From assembly GCA_033032865.1 (NCBI GenBank), contig JAWHQI010000277.1, positions 3,349,501 to 3,413,500 on the forward strand: a stretch of 64,000 bases of DNA, read 5' to 3'. The notes under the pieces are model-generated. The model was not told the origin of the DNA. It did no database searches and worked only from the letters and a program-made list of their open reading frames with translations. This DNA comes from Dactylorhiza incarnata. Its lineage: Eukaryota; Streptophyta; Magnoliopsida; Asparagales; Orchidaceae. The position numbers and the translations under genes are program-made. Positions 54,427-64,000 of this stretch are shown piece by piece (positions within the stretch are counted from its first letter, which is position 1; each line of letters opens with the position of its first letter).

Positions 54427-57400
54427 CTCACCTGGGCCAAACTATGGTTTAGGGCCAGAAGTCGCAAGCATGTTAGCGGGTGGCGGGACCAAAGCCGTGG
54501 GAAGGAGCACACCCATCGAGGTCGCCTCATCCAACTTGGTTTTGCCATGGAGAGTAACATAAGGGGGAACTGCCAAAGAAAGGACACCATCAGAATGCGC
54601 CTCGCGGAAGCGTATATGTTTACAATATTTTATCGGGAATGTCGGGGCGAGTCATTTCTTTGGAAATTGAGGGCTCAGTCTCCTCTTTCTCGCGATCATC
54701 ATCAGCTTGAAGGATCGACAATACGATCACCACCTTAGAATTGTTGGCCAATTGCTTCGTTGTACAAAGATGCGAGGTCAGCACTCGCACCCGAAAAATA
54801 TCAGAGAGAAAAGACGAGCTTAGCTCACCTAGTTTGTCAGGCTTGGGAGATCAAAGCTGGGTCGGTCAGGTCCTCGCGAGCTCTCAGGTACCCGCGGAAA
54901 GGGCTCGCACATCATTTCTCGTTCGAAAGGGGAGCATCACCTCACCCGAAGAAGGTAGAACCTTCTTCTCCTTTTTTCCCCATTCCTGTCACGCTCTCAA
55001 TGTCGCTTCGAAGGTCGGTCCCGAGCATATTCAGGAGGGAGGATACGTTGAGTTCTTCATCGCCAGCTGGAGGCATCGCGCCAGTGAACAATACCTCGGT
55101 AGGAGAAAAGTTTGGTTGAAGAGATCGTCGTGACCCACATATTTATAGGGGTGATTCGACTCGTAAACTCGTTCACTCATTGGTCGGAACTTGCTAAAAT
55201 GGGTTGAACGTGTCTTTCCGACCTCTGGCAAGCTCGCAAAGAGCGGAGATCGTGTATAACCCGTATTTAGCGAGCATGAAAGAGACACGCTCCGGTGAAT
55301 CAAATTAAGTGGGTCTAACCCATTGACACAAAGGGAAAGTTCGGCAATGGTGGACCCGGCTCGCGGCTGGCCCAATGTCAACTCGACCAGAGGGCTAGAG
55401 GGTGAGGTTGGGGTAGCGAGGAGCACTCGTCGGAGGGAGAGGCGAGATGAAAATTTGGCAGGAAGGCAAAGCAAGCATAGGGTCGTCAGACCCTCGTACT
55501 CACCCATGGTATTATGCGACTTCCTTTGGTCTTTTGGTTGGCTACAGGTCGCCTGGGGATGAGAATAGTATTCCCCAAAAGGCAAAGGCCGCTGTCCGTA
55601 GATCACTTTGGTCTGGAGTTAGTATTTCCAAAAAGGCGGAGGCCGCTATCCACATGCCAACAAAGACCATTTTACCCTCGTCCTAAATCTCCCTCTTTTT
55701 GTGCTTCTTCTTCGTGCCATCCTAGGTGCCGAACTTAGTTTTGGCTTTGAGAGGGAAAGTTTTGAGTAGAACTTCTGGGTGTGTGGCGGGACCTCCTCGT
55801 TGTAGCTCGCGGGTCTGTGTATTGGCAAACCACTCTTTACTAGTGAGGGTCATCTTCAGGCTCGGAATATTTAAGTCTGAAACATTTGACGACGGGTCAA
55901 GTAACATAAGCAACCCTTTCTTAGTTCGGACTCCGTTGAACCGGTATTCTGGTTTTAACACCTACAATAAAGATATACTCCTACCATGTCTGCTCGATCC
56001 GCTGCATCGATATGTTTCCTAAAGTGCTACCGCGCTGTGTTTGGACTTACAGCTGGCGCTAGCTCGCAGAGCTATAAATTGAGCATTTTCGCTCTACTTT
56101 CAAGGATGATGTAGGACGACTCCGAATCAATTTCGTAGAGGCTCTTGTGCAGTCTCTTTCCAGACGTCCTAAGGCTTCCCTAATGCTATATTAAAGGATC
56201 AAAGATGATCTTGAAGGCACTTCTCTACAACGCTTACTATATGCGAAGCACGAACACATCTACAACGACAATCTCTTGCATGCCTTCGTCACCGCCTTCA
56301 ATCTAATATAGGGAGTCTTTATTTTATGACTATATTTATCATCTTGTATTTTATTTTTGTTACTCTTTTGTTGATTGAAGAAATTTGCCCGATGGTTGGC
56401 GACTAGGTGTGTGAGCGACTTAGGGAGAATTCGCTCATTGTTGGCGACTAGGTCTGTGTGAGGCTCGCCTGGGCCAAACTGTGTTTAGGGCCAGAAGTCG
56501 CAAGGGTGTTAGCGGGTGGCGAGACCAAAGCCATGGGAAGGAGCGCACCCACCGAGGTCTCCTCATACAGCTTGGTTTTGCCATGGAGAGTAACATAAGG
56601 GGGAACTGCCAAAGAAAGGACACCATCAGAATGCGCCTCGCGGAAGCATATATGTTTAAAATATTTTACCGGGAATGTCGGGGCGAGTCGTATCTTTGGA
56701 AATTAAGGGCTCAGTCTCCTCTTTCTCGCGATCATCATCAACTTGAAGGATCGGCAATGCGAGCACCACCTTAAAATTGTCGGCCAATTGCTTCATTGTA
56801 CAAAGACGCGAGGTCAGCACTCGCACCCGAAAAATATCAGAGAGAAAAGAAGGGCTTAACTCACCTGGTTTGTCAGGCTTGGGAGATCAAAGCTGGGTTG
56901 GTCAGCTCCTCGCGAGCTCTCAAGTACCCATGGAAAGGGCTCGCACAGTGTTTCTCATTTGAAGGGGGAGCATCACCTCACCCGAAGAAGGTAGAACCTT
57001 CTTCTCCTTTTTCCCCATTCCCGCCGTGCTCTCAATGTCGCTTCGAAGGGCGCTTCCTGAGCAGATTCAGGAGGGAGGATACGTCGAGTTCTTCATCACC
57101 AGCTGGAGGCATCACGCTAGTGAACAGGACCTCGGCAGGAGAAAAGTTTGGTTGAAGAGAGCGTCGTGACCCCCATATTTATAGGGGTGATTCGACTCGT
57201 AAACTCGTTCACTCATTGGCCGGAACTTGCTAAAAAGGGTTGAACATGTTTGTCCGACCTCTGGCGAGCTCGCAAAGAGCGGGGATCGTGTACAACCCAT
57301 ATTTAGCGATCAGGAAAGATACACACTCCAGTGAACCCAATTAAGTGGGTCTAACCCATTGACGCAAAGGGAGAGTTCGGCAACGGTGACCCCGGCTCAC

Positions 57401-58505
57401 GGCTGGCCCAACGTCAACTCGACTCGAGGGCTAGAGGGTGAGATTGGGGTAGCGAAGAGCATTCGCCGGAGGGAGAGGCGAGATGAGAATTTGGGAGGAA
57501 GTCGAAGCGAGCACAGGGTCGTCTGACCCTCGTACTCACCCATGGTATTATGCGGCTTCCTTCGGTCTTTTGGTTGTCTACAGGACGCCTGGGGATGAGA
57601 ATAGTATTCCCCAAAAGGCAAAGGCCACTGTCCGTAGACCACTTCGATATGGAGTTAGTATTTCCAAAAAGGCGGAGGACGCTATCCACATGCCACAAAG
57701 ACCATTTTACCCTCGTCCTAAATCTCCCTCTTTTCGAGCTTCTTCTTTGTGCCATCCTAGGTTCCGAACTTGGTTTTGGCTTTGAGAGGGGAAGTTTTGA
57801 GTAGAACTTTCGGGTGTGTGGCGGGACCTCCTCGCTGCAGCTCACGGGTGTGTGTATTGACAAACCACTCTTTACTAGTGAGGGTCATCTCCAGGATCGG
57901 AATATCTAAGTCTGAAGCGTTTGACGACGGGTCAAGTAACATAAGCAACCCTTTCTTAGTCCAAACTCCGTTGAACCGGTATTCAGGTTTCAACACCTAC
58001 AATACAGAAATACTCATATCATGTCTGCTCGATCCGGTGCATCGATATGTTTCCTAAAGTACTACCACGCGGTGTTAGGCCTTACAACTGGCGCTAGCTC
58101 GCAGAGCTATAAATTTAGCATTTTTTGCTCTACTTTCAAGGATGATGTAGGACGACTCCGAATCAATTTCATAGAGGCTCTTGTGCAGTCTCTTTCCAAA
58201 CGTCCTAAGGCTTCCCTAATGCTATATTGAAGGATCAAATATGATCTTGAAGGCATTTCTCTACAACGCTTACTATATGTGAAGCACGAACACATCTACA
58301 ACGACAATCTCTTGCATGCCTTCGTCACCGCCTTCAAATCTAATATAGGGACTCTTTATTTTATGAATATATTTATCATATATCTTGTATTTTATTTTTG
58401 TTACTCTTTTGTTGAGTGAAGAAATTCGCCCGATGGCTCGCGACTAGGTCTGTGAGCGACTTAGGGAGAATTCGCCCGTGGTTGGCAACTAGGTCCATGT
58501 GAGGC
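54427..58505. repeat. 2.04-kb tandem duplication of a Gypsy-LTR-like block
   Basis: Unit 1 (about 54427-56460) and unit 2 (about 56461-58505) are collinear at an offset of about 2,035 bp with moderate divergence. Both start near CCTGGGCCAAACT and end with GGCGACTAGGTC..TGTGAG. Each contains CGGGTGTGTGGCGGGACCTC (near 55775 and 57811) and TTAACA- or TCAACA-type ends (near 55960 and 57994). These resemble the last part of the LARD-G1 LTR. A TATAAATAT word on the minus strand (near 55145 and 57180) precedes a short frame MPPAGDEELNVSSLLN / MPPAGDEELDVSSLLN. The other open frames are not conserved. I read it as duplicated retroelement debris. Confidence 0.7.
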
Positions 58506-58739
58506 TTAGGGCATAAATTTGCCTCGTGTGTGTGTGGAGACTAGATATAGGGGATAGGTCTAGGGGCGGCCCGAGGCCTATCTAGGGATAGATAGAGTAC
58601 GTTCAATCGGCGCTTAGGGATAATGATCGGTATAGAAAATCAAAAGAATTTTTATATTCATCGACTTTGATTTCTAGCGTTTATAGAAATCAGATTTTTG
58701 TATTCTAAATATTGTTGAAATAAAATCATGTTTCTTGTT
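58506..58739. other. Short stretch with nothing recognised
   Basis: Non-coding, shifting from GC-rich to AT-rich near 58630. No repeat edge identified. Confidence 0.4.
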
Positions 58740-59290
58740 TCATTTTATTAAAGAGTTTATTTTATGTTTACACAAATGTTTATTTTCAAAATTATGATCT
58801 AATTTTTTGAGTAGTTTTTTTTTATAAAACTCTTGTTCACCCTCTCTAAAGGCGCTTGTAGATCCAACATGTTTGACCAAAGTGTCTACCCTCTCCTTGT
58901 TAATCTCCTCTGACCACTCTACATTTGCTAGCCACACAGTCTCAGAAATCATATCCTTTTGTTGGAAAGAAGACAACGACCGCCTCTAGAATTTGAACTC
59001 TATGCCACAGTTCGGCAGTCCTAGCATCATGGCAACTTGATTCACGTTAAACTGTACATAGATATTACCCAGAAGGAAAGCCCGCTTTTGAACCGGTAAC
59101 ACCTCAGCAACGTGGTTAGAAGATGAATGTTTTGCTTGAGGCCTGGGAACGAAAACAAAGGAAGAAGACCTGCATCTCGAAGGTCGTTCTTAGACCGCTC
59201 ATTAATCACATCAAGCAGTGGCTTTGCACATTCCCTAAACAAAGATACAACGCACCTGCAATTTATAATTCGAGTGCGAGTCATCTGCAA
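58740..59290 (-). pseudogene. Fragment resembling a plant mobile domain (transposon-derived)
   Basis: On the minus strand one frame gives AKPLLDVINERSKNDLRDAG, LLPLFSFPGLKQNIHLLTTL (59042-59290). After a one-base shift near 59085 it continues LLGNIYVQFNVNQVAMMLGL, PNCGIEFKF, then a stop. This order, with a G/L/P-L hydrophobic start and a final V..MLGLPN.G, is that of the plant mobile domain found in MULE/Ulp1-type and MAIN-like proteins. A further frame (58740-58976) has TVWLANVEWSEEINKERVDT. I recognise it by pattern only. It is broken and probably transposon debris. Confidence 0.4.
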
Positions 59291-59618
59291 ACAAAATTAC
59301 ATTAACATCAAATGTGATTGAATATCAAATGTGTTGAAGTGGGATGTAGTTGAATGACAAAATCATTTCATCACATTTGATTACTTCCTAAAATAATGAA
59401 ATAATAGCAAAACCACTAAAACACAGTGTTATTAGCAAAGGAATGAACCTATCTCTCCCCATATAGACTATTATAATTGCAAATACGACCGTACTAAGCA
59501 ATTATAACCAGAGACCTTACCGCAGTAGTGTTGAAAATAGTCTTAGTCTTCCTATTCCAGATTTTGCTACGACTATGTGGTGGTTCATTTTAATGTGTTG
59601 TTGATTTGTTTGCAAGGT

Positions 59619-60150
59619 GAATAAGTAACACAATCGTATTAGCCAAGTTAAAATATTGTCGTATTAGATATGCAAGACCGTCGTAACGTCGTAGAACAAA
59701 AGTCAAATCCAAGCAATACGACCATATTTACACTTAATAAACGAAGAATGAGCCGGTGATTAGCAAAAATTTAGGAGGAAATTGATTCTGTCAGCTATTT
59801 GATTATCACATTACCGTAGGTTTGTACCAAAGATTATATCAAGTTCTTCAAATTTTTAATCTGAAATACGGCCGTATTTAGCATGTCAAACTATTGAACA
59901 TATAGAAGTAGCATGAGTCTAAAACGATTGTGTGGTCATTCGTTTAAAGCATTGTTGATCTTACTAAGTATCGGTCATCTAAAACGAAACTCAATGAGTT
60001 TAAAACAAGGTTAATAAGTAAGGCAATCGTATTAGCCAAGTTAAAATATGGTCGTACAAGATGTGCAAGACGATCGTATCTCTATAGAAAATTAGTCAAA
60101 ATCAAGCAATACAATCATACTTGCAGTTTAATAAAACGAAGAATGTGTGT
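59619..60150. repeat. Diverged direct repeat, about 391-bp spacing
   Basis: AATCGTATTAGCCAAGTTAA occurs near 59633 and 60023. In both copies it is followed by a GTCGTA element, TGCAAGAC, AAGTCAAA or AGTCAAA, CAAGCAATAC and AATAAACGAAGAATG. The area also has several ATACGACCGTA/ATACGGCCGTATT words. No gene is seen in 59300-60100. Confidence 0.65.
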
Positions 60151-60434
60151 TCTTGTTTCAAATTGCGCGGCGGGAGAATCCTCACTCGACTTGTTCTCAA
60201 GCACTCCAGTGTCCAAGAAGATCTGGAGAGGGATTTCATGGCGAAGTAGGTTGGGGCGGTCTCTGACACCTCATCAACGACAACGATTTCCGCTTGCTGA
60301 CGGTTCAGAGTCGACACAAAGGATTTTCGAGATCTAGGGCTTTTGAATCGCTGCTGAAGGAGAGCGCTCCCTCGTTTGATAATTTCGACCGAAAGGAATG
60401 GGCCACTCGTAAAATAAGAGCTATTTAAACTCAC
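60102..60434 (-). other. Unidentified 110-codon open frame
   Basis: The frame begins MSLNSSYFTSGPFLSVEIIK and contains SPRSRKSFVSTLNRQQAEIV. No family is recognised. It may be chance or an old gene fragment. It lies divergently about 370 bp from the SRPBCC gene start. Confidence 0.2.
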
Positions 60435-60605
60435 CTAGAGAAAGGTGCGAGTACCAAAAAAATTTGAGCATTCACTAGATCTCGTCGAGATCTAAAACTT
60501 TCGTGTTGAACACTTTTACTAAAAATGAACGCAAAGGCGTATTTTCAAGAATTCGCTATAGTTACGCCCATGTTTTAATCAGGGCGGCAATACGTCTTGT
60601 GCGTG

Positions 60606-60677
60606 CATTTTTAGGAAAAGTGTTCAACACAAAAGTTGTAGATCTACTTTTGTGTTGAACACTTTTCCTAAAAAATG
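60606..60677. repeat. Near-perfect 72-bp palindrome
   Basis: CATTTTTAGGAAAAGTGTTC on the left pairs with GAACACTTTTCCTAAAAAATG on the right, around ACACAAAAGTTGTAGATCTACTTTTGTGT. A third, imperfect copy of the arm lies at about 60487-60530 (AGATCTAAAACTTTCGTGTT). It is 170-240 bp upstream of the SRPBCC coding start. Confidence 0.85.
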
Positions 60678-60846
60678 TATGTACAAAGCATATTTTCAAA
60701 AGACGCGTAATAATTTGTACAAATTGTGGTGCACATAGTCAAAACTGCGATGCTTTTAACAACTCCCCTCAAATTATAGAAATTAAAGAAAAAATTTCTT
60801 TAAATTTATGAAAATAAAGAAAGAACGACGAGAATTTTATGAGAAG

Positions 60847-61590
60847 ATGCAGCGCTGTGCCTCCGTAGCCACGCCTTCGGCTTCGATCTTCGAGCTCCGG
60901 CCATCTTTTTTGTACTCATATCAGGTTCACGCTAGCCGGAATACCTTCCTCTCCTCTTCCGCGCATTCCTATGGAAGAATCCTTTCTCTCTGCCGTCGGC
61001 GCCTCCCCATCTTCTCCAAATCATCACCTGGCCCCGTCGAGTTCAACCCCCTAGCATCTCTTGACCTGGACGATACGGAAATCATCGGGGAGGAGGATCA
61101 ACGATGGGATTTCTATCTGGAGGCCATGTCCTGGGACGAGGATTTCGAAATCGAGGTCCTGAAGGTCAAAGGAAAGAACAACAGACGGAGGATTCGATCC
61201 CGTGTCCGAGTCGATGCCGACCTCAATTCCGTCTGGCGTGTCCTGACGGACTACGAGGGACTCTCCACCTTTATTCCAAGCTTGGTTGTGTGCCAGATAC
61301 TCGAGAAGAGGCAAAACTTTGCGAGGATTTATCAGGTGGTAATCTATCCGTGTTACAGTTTTTTTTTAAAGATTTAAGATCATCGATCCAAATTTAAACG
61401 TGTGATTGTGAAATGGGAAAAGGTTGGTGAGCAGAATCTGGCCCTCGGCTTGAAATTCAACGCCAAAGGAATTCTGGAGTGCTATGAGGGAGATCTTGAA
61501 GATACTCCCATTTCTCTGAGGAGGGAGATAGAATTTAGGATGGTTGATGGAGATTTTCAGACATTTGAAGGCAGATGGTCCATTGAACAG
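60847..61590 (+). CDS. SRPBCC (polyketide cyclase/START-like) plastid protein, first two exons
   Basis: Exon 1 is 60847-61335 and exon 2 is 61423-61590, with GT..AG junctions and phase 0 at both. The gene runs beyond the window. The N-terminus (MQRCASVATPSASIFELRPS) is serine/arginine-rich and low in acidic residues up to about residue 55, like a chloroplast transit peptide. An in-frame ATG 39 bases upstream (60808) would add MKIKKERREFYEK, less like a transit peptide. The domain has RRRIRSRVRVDADLNSVWRV, LTDYEGLSTFIPSLVVCQIL, NLALGLKFNAKGI and DGDFQTFEGRWSIEQ, as in plant polyketide cyclase/lipid-transport proteins such as the Arabidopsis At4g01650 type. These bind hydrophobic ligands; the ligand is not known from sequence. 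The remaining domain exons must lie right of 64000. Confidence 0.82.
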
Positions 61591-62280
61591 GTGACAAACA
61601 TGTTTGTTTTGATCTTACTGTTCCTTCAAAGAGATTGTGCTTACCTAGTGCGCATCAATTGTGTGACAAACAATCTCTTGTGAACATCAATTGTTTTTTT
61701 TTTTTTTTTGGTTCCTTCAAAGAGATTGTGCATTTGATGACTTATTCTAGAAAAAAATTATATCTTTAGAATGCCTCATGGAAAATAGTTGGGATTAGGA
61801 TAGTTTAATGATTAGTAGTTTAGTATTTTGGTAAACTTGATAAGAATATATACTTAGTACTTACCTAGTGTAGCTTGGGCTTGAGGTTGGTATTTTAAAT
61901 AGATTTATCATTTTCAAACTTGTAACATATTTGTAATGTGTAACTTGACAAGGTTTGATAGGGTTTCGACTTTATTGAGTGATTAATTATGATTTATCAT
62001 GCTAAATCATCAAGGCCTACCTAAATTCTCCAATATTATGCAAAATTTCAAACCCCAAAACATGTTTTTTTTTGTATTGTTGGCTAAAGCTATTCTAAAA
62101 TTTCCTTCAAAGACTTGTTTTTATCTAAATTTAGACAAGTTTAAACATTAGGTTGGCAACTAGGACAAGTTTAAGCTTATGATATTAATAGCTTATGTTG
62201 GTTTTTGTGATAAACTTATTAATGAAGTATGCTTTGCATAAGTATTTATCTAAAATACTTAAATTCAAACTTCTTTACAT
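61591..62280 (+). other. Intron 2 of the SRPBCC gene, part before the LINE
   Basis: AT-rich, starting GTGACAAAC at the donor. A GTTCCTTCAAAGAGATTGTG segment occurs twice (61618 and 61711), separated by a T run at 61689-61709. No exon is recognised. Confidence 0.55.
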
Positions 62281-64000
62281 CTAAGGATAAGTGGAAAGAA
62301 CGTATTTGGAGAGTTAAAAAGTCGTGCGCCCCCACAAAAAGAATCTTGGTGGTAGAAAAAAAAAGTTCAAGATAAAGTGAGGGCAAAGAGGGTCAGCTAC
62401 AAAACATTATATGCTTGTAGGAATGATGAAAACTTGACAAAGTATAAAGTCGTCAAAAAAGAAGCTAAATATGCAGTAAGTAAAGCAAGAATTCAAGCTT
62501 ATGAAGAATTTTACAAACGACTAGATACCAAAGATGAAGAGCGTGATATATATAAAATTGCTCAAGCTAGAGAGATGAAGACAAGAGATTTAAGCCAAGT
62601 TAAATATATAAAGATGAATCATATACGGTTTTGACGGATGATGTAGCTATTAAGGAGCGATGAAAAAGATACTTTTATAACGTATACAATGAAGGAAAAA
62701 ACAATGAACTGAACTTGGAAGAGTTAATTAAATCGGAGGAGTATAGAAACATAACTTTTTATCGTAAAATTCAAGCATCAAAGATGATGACGCTCTGAAG
62801 AAGATGAAAAATGGAAAGGCGATTGGGCAAGACGATATACCCATTGAAGTATGGAAATGCTTAGGGAGGGAAGGAATTTAATGACTTACAAGTTTATTCA
62901 ATAAGATACTGAAGACAAAGAGGATGTCAGACCAATGGAGAGAACGTATTTTGGTACCTTTGTATAAGAACAAAGGAGATATACAAAATTGTGTCAATTA
63001 CAGGGGAATTAAATTAATGAGTCATACTATGAAACTATGAGAACGAGTAATAGAGAGAAGAGTTAGACGAGAGACTAGCATCTCAGAGAATCAATTTGGA
63101 TTCGTGTCAGGGAGGTCAACCATGGAAGCTACACATCTCTTGAGGAGACTCATTGACAACTATCGGGAAAGACAAAAAGATTTGCATATGTTGTTTATCG
63201 ATCTGGAGAAGGCTTATGATAGGGTTCCAAGAGAGGTCTTGTGGAGAGTCTTAGAAAAGAGGGGTGTAAATGTATCATACATTGACGTAATCAAAGATAT
63301 GTATACAAATTCAGTGACCAGGGTGAGGACATCTGGAGGATTAACACCGGAATTCCTTATCGCTATTGGCTTACATCAAGGGTCAGCTTTAAGCCCTTAT
63401 CTCTTTACCCTTATCTTAGATGAGCTCACCGGACATATCCAACAAGCAATACCTTGGTGTTTATTATTTGCAGATGATATTGTTTTGGTCGATGAGACGT
63501 GCAAGGGTGTAAACGCGAAACTTGAATCTTGACGAGACACTTTAGAAAAGAAGGGTTTTAGGTTGAGCAGGACAAAGACGGAGTATATAGAGCTTAAATT
63601 TAGTAGTGCAAGAAGGTCGGATGACTTCGTCATTAAATTGGGTGACCAAGATATTTCCCGCAGTGAGTGCTTTAAATATCTGGGATCGATAATTCAAAAA
63701 GATGGAGTTGTAGATAAAGATGTGATACATAGAATCCAAGCAGGTTGGTTGAAGTGGAGAGGCGCGTCTGGTATCTTATGTGATCGTAAAGTACCATTAA
63801 AACTTAAAGGCAAGTTTTACCGTACTGCCATTATGTCAGTAATGCTCTACGATTCTGAGTGTTGGGCAGTGAATGGTGTACATGAGCAAAAAATGGGAGT
63901 TGCGGAGATGGGAATGCTTAGGTGAATGTGTGGTCGCAAGAGACTGGATAAAATTAGGAATGAATGTATCAGGGATAAGACTGAGTGGCGCCAATTGTAA
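62280..64000 (+). mobile_element. RTE-like LINE, 5'-truncated and running off the window
   Basis: The first recognisable part is the linker region (62377-62634) with KVVKKEAKYAVSKARIQAYE and DERDIYKIAQAREMKTRDL, typical of plant RTE-like elements. RT follows. The endonuclease domain expected upstream is absent, so insertion was incomplete, as usual for LINEs. It has the same orientation as the host gene. The 3' end and any target duplication are beyond 64000. Confidence 0.8.
62377..64000 (+). pseudogene. LINE reverse transcriptase (RTE-like), broken
   Basis: In three frames the plus strand gives the linker, then (around 62790-62870) DDALKKMKNGKAIGQDDIPI. RT motifs follow: CVNYRGIKLMSHTMK with a stop (near 63040), SENQFGFVSGRSTMEATHLL (63081-63140), LHMLFIDLEKAYDRVPREVL, GLHQGSALSPYLFTLILDEL and the catalytic WCLLFADDIVLV. 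After a TGA at 63530 come [40 protein letters not shown] and [20 protein letters not shown]. The FADD box is intact, but stops at about 62632, 63040, 63530 and 63923 disable the copy. Confidence 0.85.

Noticed and set aside
54741..55133. 119-130-codon plus-strand frames present in both copies of the 2.04-kb block
   Set aside because: Substitution pattern and stop positions differ between copies, other strands are equally open, and no domain is recognised.
1..64000. tRNA, rRNA and small structured RNA genes
   Set aside because: None was recognised by eye. A tRNA or covariance-model scan was not possible, so absence is not proven.

Overview
The window reads as a gene-poor, repeat-rich stretch of a flowering-plant nuclear genome. 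The evidence is intron-bearing genes with GT..AG junctions, plant-type LTR retrotransposons primed by a TGGTATCAGAG site, CACTA- and Tourist-like MITEs, an RTE-like LINE, and long GA/CT tracts. Nothing looks bacterial, organellar or viral. The species cannot be named from sequence alone; a eudicot is a guess. Only two ordinary host genes are visible, one at each end, both on the plus strand.

Left edge (1-7234): CT/GA-rich upstream DNA precedes a complete six-exon gene for a WAT1-related (EamA/UMAMIT-type) membrane transporter of about 374 residues. Its introns hold a partly duplicated AT-rich block, a truncated Copia element, and a CACTA-like MITE carrying a Tourist-like MITE. Then come about 2.5 kb without recognisable genes and a solo Copia LTR (9785-10752, TSD CCAAG).

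Middle (10918-53600) is a stack of transposons inside transposons. Copia-S1 (10918-23739, minus, SIRE-like) keeps gag and the start of protease but lacks integrase, RT and RNase H. A 1,441-bp TTA-flanked DNA element sits in its 3' LTR. A 5.76-kb Gypsy-derived non-autonomous element made mostly of minisatellites (LARD-G1) sits in its 5' LTR. Copia-S2 (26966-53309, minus) has a shortened gag and, where pol should be, a long extra ORF with a convincing splice acceptor in front. Copia-T1 (35862-51856, plus, TSD GGTAC) lies in the 5' LTR of Copia-S2. A 9.4-kb Gypsy element (39100-48500, minus, TSD GTTAT) lies in the integrase of Copia-T1. Pieces of an older minus-strand Copia (Copia-X) lie on both sides of Copia-S2. 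A 2.88-kb tandem duplication (30595-36364) copied gag of Copia-S2 together with the first 503 bp of the Copia-T1 LTR. Every retroelement reading frame seen is broken.

Right edge (53600-64000): a 2.04-kb tandemly duplicated block with Gypsy-LTR-like ends, a fragment resembling a plant mobile domain, a near-perfect 72-bp palindrome, and the first two exons of a plastid-targeted SRPBCC (polyketide cyclase/START-like) gene. The second intron of that gene is invaded by an RTE-like LINE that runs to the window end. The two host genes have no evident functional link. The chief interest is the transposon archaeology and two unusual non-autonomous retroelements.
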